DNA from: Bacteroidia bacterium
GTDB taxonomy: Bacteria; Bacteroidota; Bacteroidia; Bacteroidales; Dysgonomonadaceae
Length of the DNA stretch: 5,765 bases
NCBI GenBank assembly: GCA_025999435.1
Contig: BNXH01000089.1
Span: 1 to 5,765 of the forward strand
Direction of reading: 5' to 3'
The translations under genes and the position numbers were made by a program. Position 1 is the stretch's first letter. Each line of letters starts with the position of its first letter. The notes under the pieces were generated by a model, which was not told where the DNA came from, made no database searches, and was given only the letters and a program-made list of their open reading frames with translations. This document shows, in pieces, positions 4,278 through 5,765 of the stretch.

Positions 4278-5550
4278 GAATATAAAAGGAAAGTCATTTA
4301 AGGGATGTGTGTCTTATGTGATGAATGAGACGGCTGAACTACTCGAAGCAGAGGGAGTATGGGCTGATAATGCCAAAGATATGATCCGAAGTTTTGCGAT
4401 GCAGCGATCAGGTAGAAAAGAGATAAAACAACCTGTTGGGCATATACCTATATCGTTCGCACCGGAGGATAAAGAGCGGATGACCAATGATTTTATGGTA
4501 CAGTTAGCCAAAGAATATATGTTGGAGATGGGGATTAAAAATACACAATATATTATTGTAAGACATCACAATGCCGATAATGAACATCTGCATATTGTGT
4601 ATAACCGTATTGATAATGACTTAAAACTGATCTCTGTTAATAATGATTACAAACGAAATATCAAAACTTGTAAGAAGCTAAAAGACAAATATAACCTGAC
4701 TTATGGTAAGGGAAAGGATCAGGTTAAAAGAGAGAAACTCAATGATCCGGATAAAGTAAAGTATTATATCCATGATGCTGTAAGAGCCATATTGCCTACT
4801 TGTAAGAATCCTGCTGATCTGCGGTTTGGGCTTAAGAAGTTCGGAATTGAACTTGAATATAAACTCAAACGAGGCATAAATCAAATCGAAGGTGTATCGT
4901 TTCGGTATAACAATATTGCTTTTAAAGGTTCCGGGATTGATCGAAAATTTAGCTTCGGAAATCTAAAAAAGGTATTTGAGGAGAATATTAAATTACTACA
5001 AGAACAGGCGAAAGGAGAGCAAAGCTACGTTTCAAAAGAAAAGGAAGAAGCAATAAAAGAGCCGCAGGTACAGCAAGAACAGCCACCTAAAGTACAATCT
5101 CAAACTGAAAACAAACCAGAGGTACACATTATAGGTGGGGTTAAATTAACACCAGAGCAGTGGCAAATTCTGGAAAATGGTGGTTCTATTTATCTGGAAA
5201 AGATCAATAAGAAGGATAATAATGGGACATTTTCTTCCTATGTATTCCTCAATGATGAAAAGGATAAGGCTTTTCTAAGCGGTAAAAATCCGGATGAGTT
5301 TGTCAAATATGAAAAATATGAGATGCGGATTAGGGATAAAATACTCATTGAACATGGATGTGTAACAAAAGCTAAGATTAAGTGGTATGGTACAGGCAAT
5401 TTTGCATATCCTTATCTATGGAAAAACAATAAATCAGATGTCAATTATAAAGAATCATGGAGCGATCCAAGAGTACAGAAATCAGAAAAACCAGAAAAAA
5501 CACATACTATTTCTAAGAACTTGAAGAAAAACCAGAGACCCAAATTGTGA
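4267..5550 (+). CDS. Relaxase/mobilization nuclease (MobA/VirD2 type) with C-terminal extension
   Basis: This enzyme nicks one strand at oriT, stays bound to the 5' end and leads it into a recipient. The N-terminus MIAKNIKGKSFKGCVSYVMN fits relaxase motif I, with Tyr17 as the likely nucleophile. PVGHIPISFAPEDKE (about 56-70) is typical of the family. The metal-binding histidine motif is HHNADNEHLHIVYNRID (100-116), with His101, His107 and His109 as likely ligands. The relaxase domain (PF03432) covers about 1-240. A Gln/Lys/Glu-rich linker (about 245-285) leads to a second region, VHIIGGVKLTPEQWQILENG onward to about 385, that resembles DUF3945-type domains of Bacteroidetes mobile elements (moderate confidence). 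The tail after 400 is lysine-rich. All catalytic positions are intact over 427 residues. It overlaps mobC by 11 bases. No coupling protein follows, so transfer would need a helper element. Confidence 0.9.
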   Translation: MIAKNIKGKSFKGCVSYVMNETAELLEAEGVWADNAKDMIRSFAMQRSGRKEIKQPVGHIPISFAPEDKERMTNDFMVQLAKEYMLEMGIKNTQYIIVRHHNADNEHLHIVYNRIDNDLKLISVNNDYKRNIKTCKKLKDKYNLTYGKGKDQVKREKLNDPDKVKYYIHDAVRAILPTCKNPADLRFGLKKFGIELEYKLKRGINQIEGVSFRYNNIAFKGSGIDRKFSFGNLKKVFEENIKLLQEQAKGEQSYVSKEKEEAIKEPQVQQEQPPKVQSQTENKPEVHIIGGVKLTPEQWQILENGGSIYLEKINKKDNNGTFSSYVFLNDEKDKAFLSGKNPDEFVKYEKYEMRIRDKILIEHGCVTKAKIKWYGTGNFAYPYLWKNNKSDVNYKESWSDPRVQKSEKPEKTHTISKNLKKNQRPKL

Positions 5551-5560
5551 GTTTCTAGGC

Positions 5561-5683
5561 GTGTAAAGATAGTGTAAACTAATCGGAAAATTCCATTAGT
5601 AACTGCGAATTTATACCAAAAAATAGAATATAATAATACTTCATAGTTGATAAAGGTCAATAAGTTTTAGCGCAGTGTAAAGA
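5561..5683 (+). repeat. GTGTAAA repeated three times
   Basis: GTGTAAAGA occurs at 5561-5569 and 5675-5683, and GTGTAAA at 5572-5578. The first two lie 11 bases apart, about one helical turn. They could be binding sites, for example recombinase arm sites near an element end, but the motif is short and AT-rich. Confidence 0.35.
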
Positions 5684-5730
5684 AAGTTATTATCGTTATC
5701 AATAATGTATAATATGCGACAAAAGTAAAA

Positions 5731-5752
5731 TAGGGCGCCTTTCAGCCCCCTA
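5731..5752 (-). terminator. Possible terminator for leftward transcription
   Basis: TAGGG (5731-5735) pairs with CCCTA (5748-5752), with one mismatch and then a GC/GC pair closing a 6-base loop. Read on the - strand, the hairpin is followed by TTTTACTTTTG, a broken T run, so it could end a leftward gene lying beyond the window. The same bases contain TACTTTTG on the - strand, which fits a Bacteroides -7 element, so a promoter is an alternative. Confidence 0.35.
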
Positions 5753-5765
5753 AGTAAGATTAACT

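Larger units (their letters stand above)
5551..5765. other. AT-rich non-coding end of the window
   Basis: There is no convincing gene after the relaxase. The stretch is AT-rich and holds GTGTAAA three times and a hairpin near the right edge. No intrinsic terminator for the mob operon is evident directly after its stop codon. The one open frame on the - strand (5445-5660) largely shadows the relaxase 3' end and has no motif. Confidence 0.5.

Noticed and set aside
1..5765. CRISPR array, tRNA or rRNA gene.
   Set aside because: No regularly spaced identical repeats of CRISPR length, no cloverleaf-like sequence and no rRNA-like stretch were found on either strand.

Overview
The window looks like part of a mobilizable genetic element from a Bacteroidales bacterium (Bacteroides, Parabacteroides or a close relative). 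The reasons are the Bacteroides-type tyrosine recombinase with its typical 'METPM', 'IPLHP' and 'SIAKMMGHANISTTQGYAKV' stretches, the RhuM-like regulator three bases behind it, the MobC/relaxase pair, the moderate-to-low GC content, and the general lack of strong Shine-Dalgarno sequences. No genus can be fixed from the sequence alone.

Layout, left to right, with all credible genes on the + strand. (1) 1-316: the 3' end of an IS5-like insertion sequence, with a truncated DDE transposase and a probable terminal inverted repeat. (2) 317-895: the catalytic half of a tyrosine recombinase, in frame right up to the IS junction. The IS has apparently cut the integrase in two. (3) 899-1267: a RhuM-like DNA-binding protein, followed by a strong intrinsic terminator (1283-1312). 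(4) 1391-2412: a separate two-gene unit, a pRiA4b ORF-3-like protein overlapping a UPF0158 protein by 22 bases. Both families are uncharacterised, and this is probably cargo. (5) 2413-3418: about 1 kb without a convincing gene but with many inverted repeats. These include an 88-nt multi-branched fold (2541-2628), a cluster of AT-rich palindromes (2987-3063) and a perfect 13-bp inverted repeat (3151-3184). (6) 3393-3913: a GC-richer, highly structured leader just upstream of the mobilization genes. It has a terminator-like hairpin, two perfect inverted repeats with 10-nt loops, a long-range stem, and TGGTCGC three times at about 50-bp spacing. A 164-codon ORF spans it, but coding is doubtful. 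I read the region as a likely oriT and/or regulatory RNA. (7) 3921-5550: overlapping genes for a MobC-type relaxosome protein and a MobA/VirD2-type relaxase. (8) 5551-5765: AT-rich non-coding DNA with a short repeat and a hairpin.

Working model (inference): the relaxase and MobC nick and process DNA at an oriT in the structured stretch just upstream, and transfer uses a helper element's mating machinery, because no coupling protein or type IV secretion gene is visible here. Integration and excision would have depended on the tyrosine recombinase, now apparently broken by the IS, with the RhuM-like protein as a possible regulator. The best candidates for something undescribed are the structured DNA/RNA blocks at 2541-2628 and 3393-3852 and the pRiA4b-ORF3/UPF0158 gene pair.
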